Below are positions 24,421 to 24,500 of a stretch of 24,500 nt of DNA, piece by piece. Source of the stretch: an uncultured SAR116 cluster alpha proteobacterium (lineage in GTDB: Bacteria; Pseudomonadota; Alphaproteobacteria; Puniceispirillales; Puniceispirillaceae); assembly GCA_902520575.1 (NCBI GenBank), contig CABYOG010000012.1, positions 1 to 24,500 of the forward strand. The letters are read 5' to 3'. The position numbers and the translations under genes are program-made. The notes under the pieces were generated by a model. That model worked only from the letters and a program-made list of their open reading frames with translations. It was not told where the DNA came from and searched no databases. Within the stretch, counting starts at the first letter, position 1; each line of letters opens with the position of its first letter.

Positions 24421-24500
24421 TCAGCTGCCGGCAACCATCAATTGTTTGATGAATACAGACGGCGCAGCTATTGACTGGGTCAGTTCAAGATCACTTGCTG
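24421..24500 (-). CDS. C-terminal end of a TldD/PmbA (TldE)-family metalloprotease-like protein, partial
   Basis: Only the last 25 codons are in the window, ending at TGA 24423-24421. They read SDLELTQSIAAPSVFIKQ followed by LMVAGS. The pattern D-L/I-E, then S-V about ten residues on, then M-x-V/I-A-G at the very end matches the closing strand of E. coli PmbA/TldE as I remember it. TldD/TldE form a heterodimeric protease that trims peptides such as microcin B17 and CcdA. A tldE/pmbA-type gene near waaA-lpxK is a recurring alphaproteobacterial arrangement. The call is made on a short piece. Confidence 0.6.
   Translation of the reverse strand, partial: ASDLELTQSIAAPSVFIKQLMVAGS

Noticed and set aside
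1..24500. Mobile elements, phage genes, CRISPR arrays or defence systems
   Set aside because: No transposase, integrase, direct-repeat array or known defence domain is visible; every long reading frame with family motifs is a transport, regulatory or housekeeping gene.

Overview
The window looks like ordinary chromosomal DNA from a Gram-negative alphaproteobacterium. The evidence is a DUF3035/BamF-type lipoprotein directly behind lspA, a MutL carrying the endonuclease motif used by bacteria without MutH, and an alphaproteobacterial-style lipid A block (DUF374 acyltransferase, waaA, lpxK, lpxL-like gene, msbA-like exporter) near a tldE/pmbA-type gene. Moderate GC content and very tight packing would suit a marine SAR116-like lineage, but that placement is a guess. 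I see no tRNA, rRNA, insertion sequence, prophage, CRISPR array or integron.

Layout. (1) 1-3449, plus strand: end of a peptide/nickel-type ABC permease, a second permease with unusual extra membrane segments, and a fused double ATPase; this is the 3' part of a Dpp/Opp-type uptake operon. (2) 3450-3741: AT-rich spacer leading to an IclR-family regulator (3742-4527). (3) 4549-6122, minus strand: an mscS-chaC pair, a mechanosensitive channel followed by a glutathione-degrading cyclotransferase. (4) 6328-13073, plus strand: ribF, ileS, lspA, bamF-like lipoprotein, mutL; tightly spaced from ileS onward. (5) 13070-14510, minus strand: rluB then rsmD, both acting on ribosomal RNA, divergent from tadA (14598-15053). 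(6) purD (minus) and xseA (plus), divergent. (7) 17812-21743, minus strand: DUF374 acyltransferase, waaA, lpxK and an LpxL/HtrB-type acyltransferase, joined by overlaps of 1 to 4 bases or a 16-base gap; divergent from an msbA-like exporter (21957-23729). (8) 23738-24500, minus strand: a Cys-X5-Arg phosphatase downstream of the C-terminal end of a TldE/PmbA-type protein.

How the genes work together. The right-hand third concerns late lipid A/Kdo assembly and export: LpxK adds the 4' phosphate, WaaA adds Kdo, the LpxL-like enzyme adds a secondary acyl chain, and the MsbA-like exporter flips the product. LspA matures lipoproteins, and the gene overlapping it encodes one. ileS, tadA, rluB and rsmD serve translation; mutL and xseA serve DNA repair; ribF and purD are core metabolism.

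Nothing here is clearly a new system. The points most worth a second look are the phosphatase beside the lipid A genes, the mscS-chaC pairing, the enlarged permease, the msbA leader with a tiny open frame and a palindrome, and five convergent gene ends with no room for ordinary terminators.
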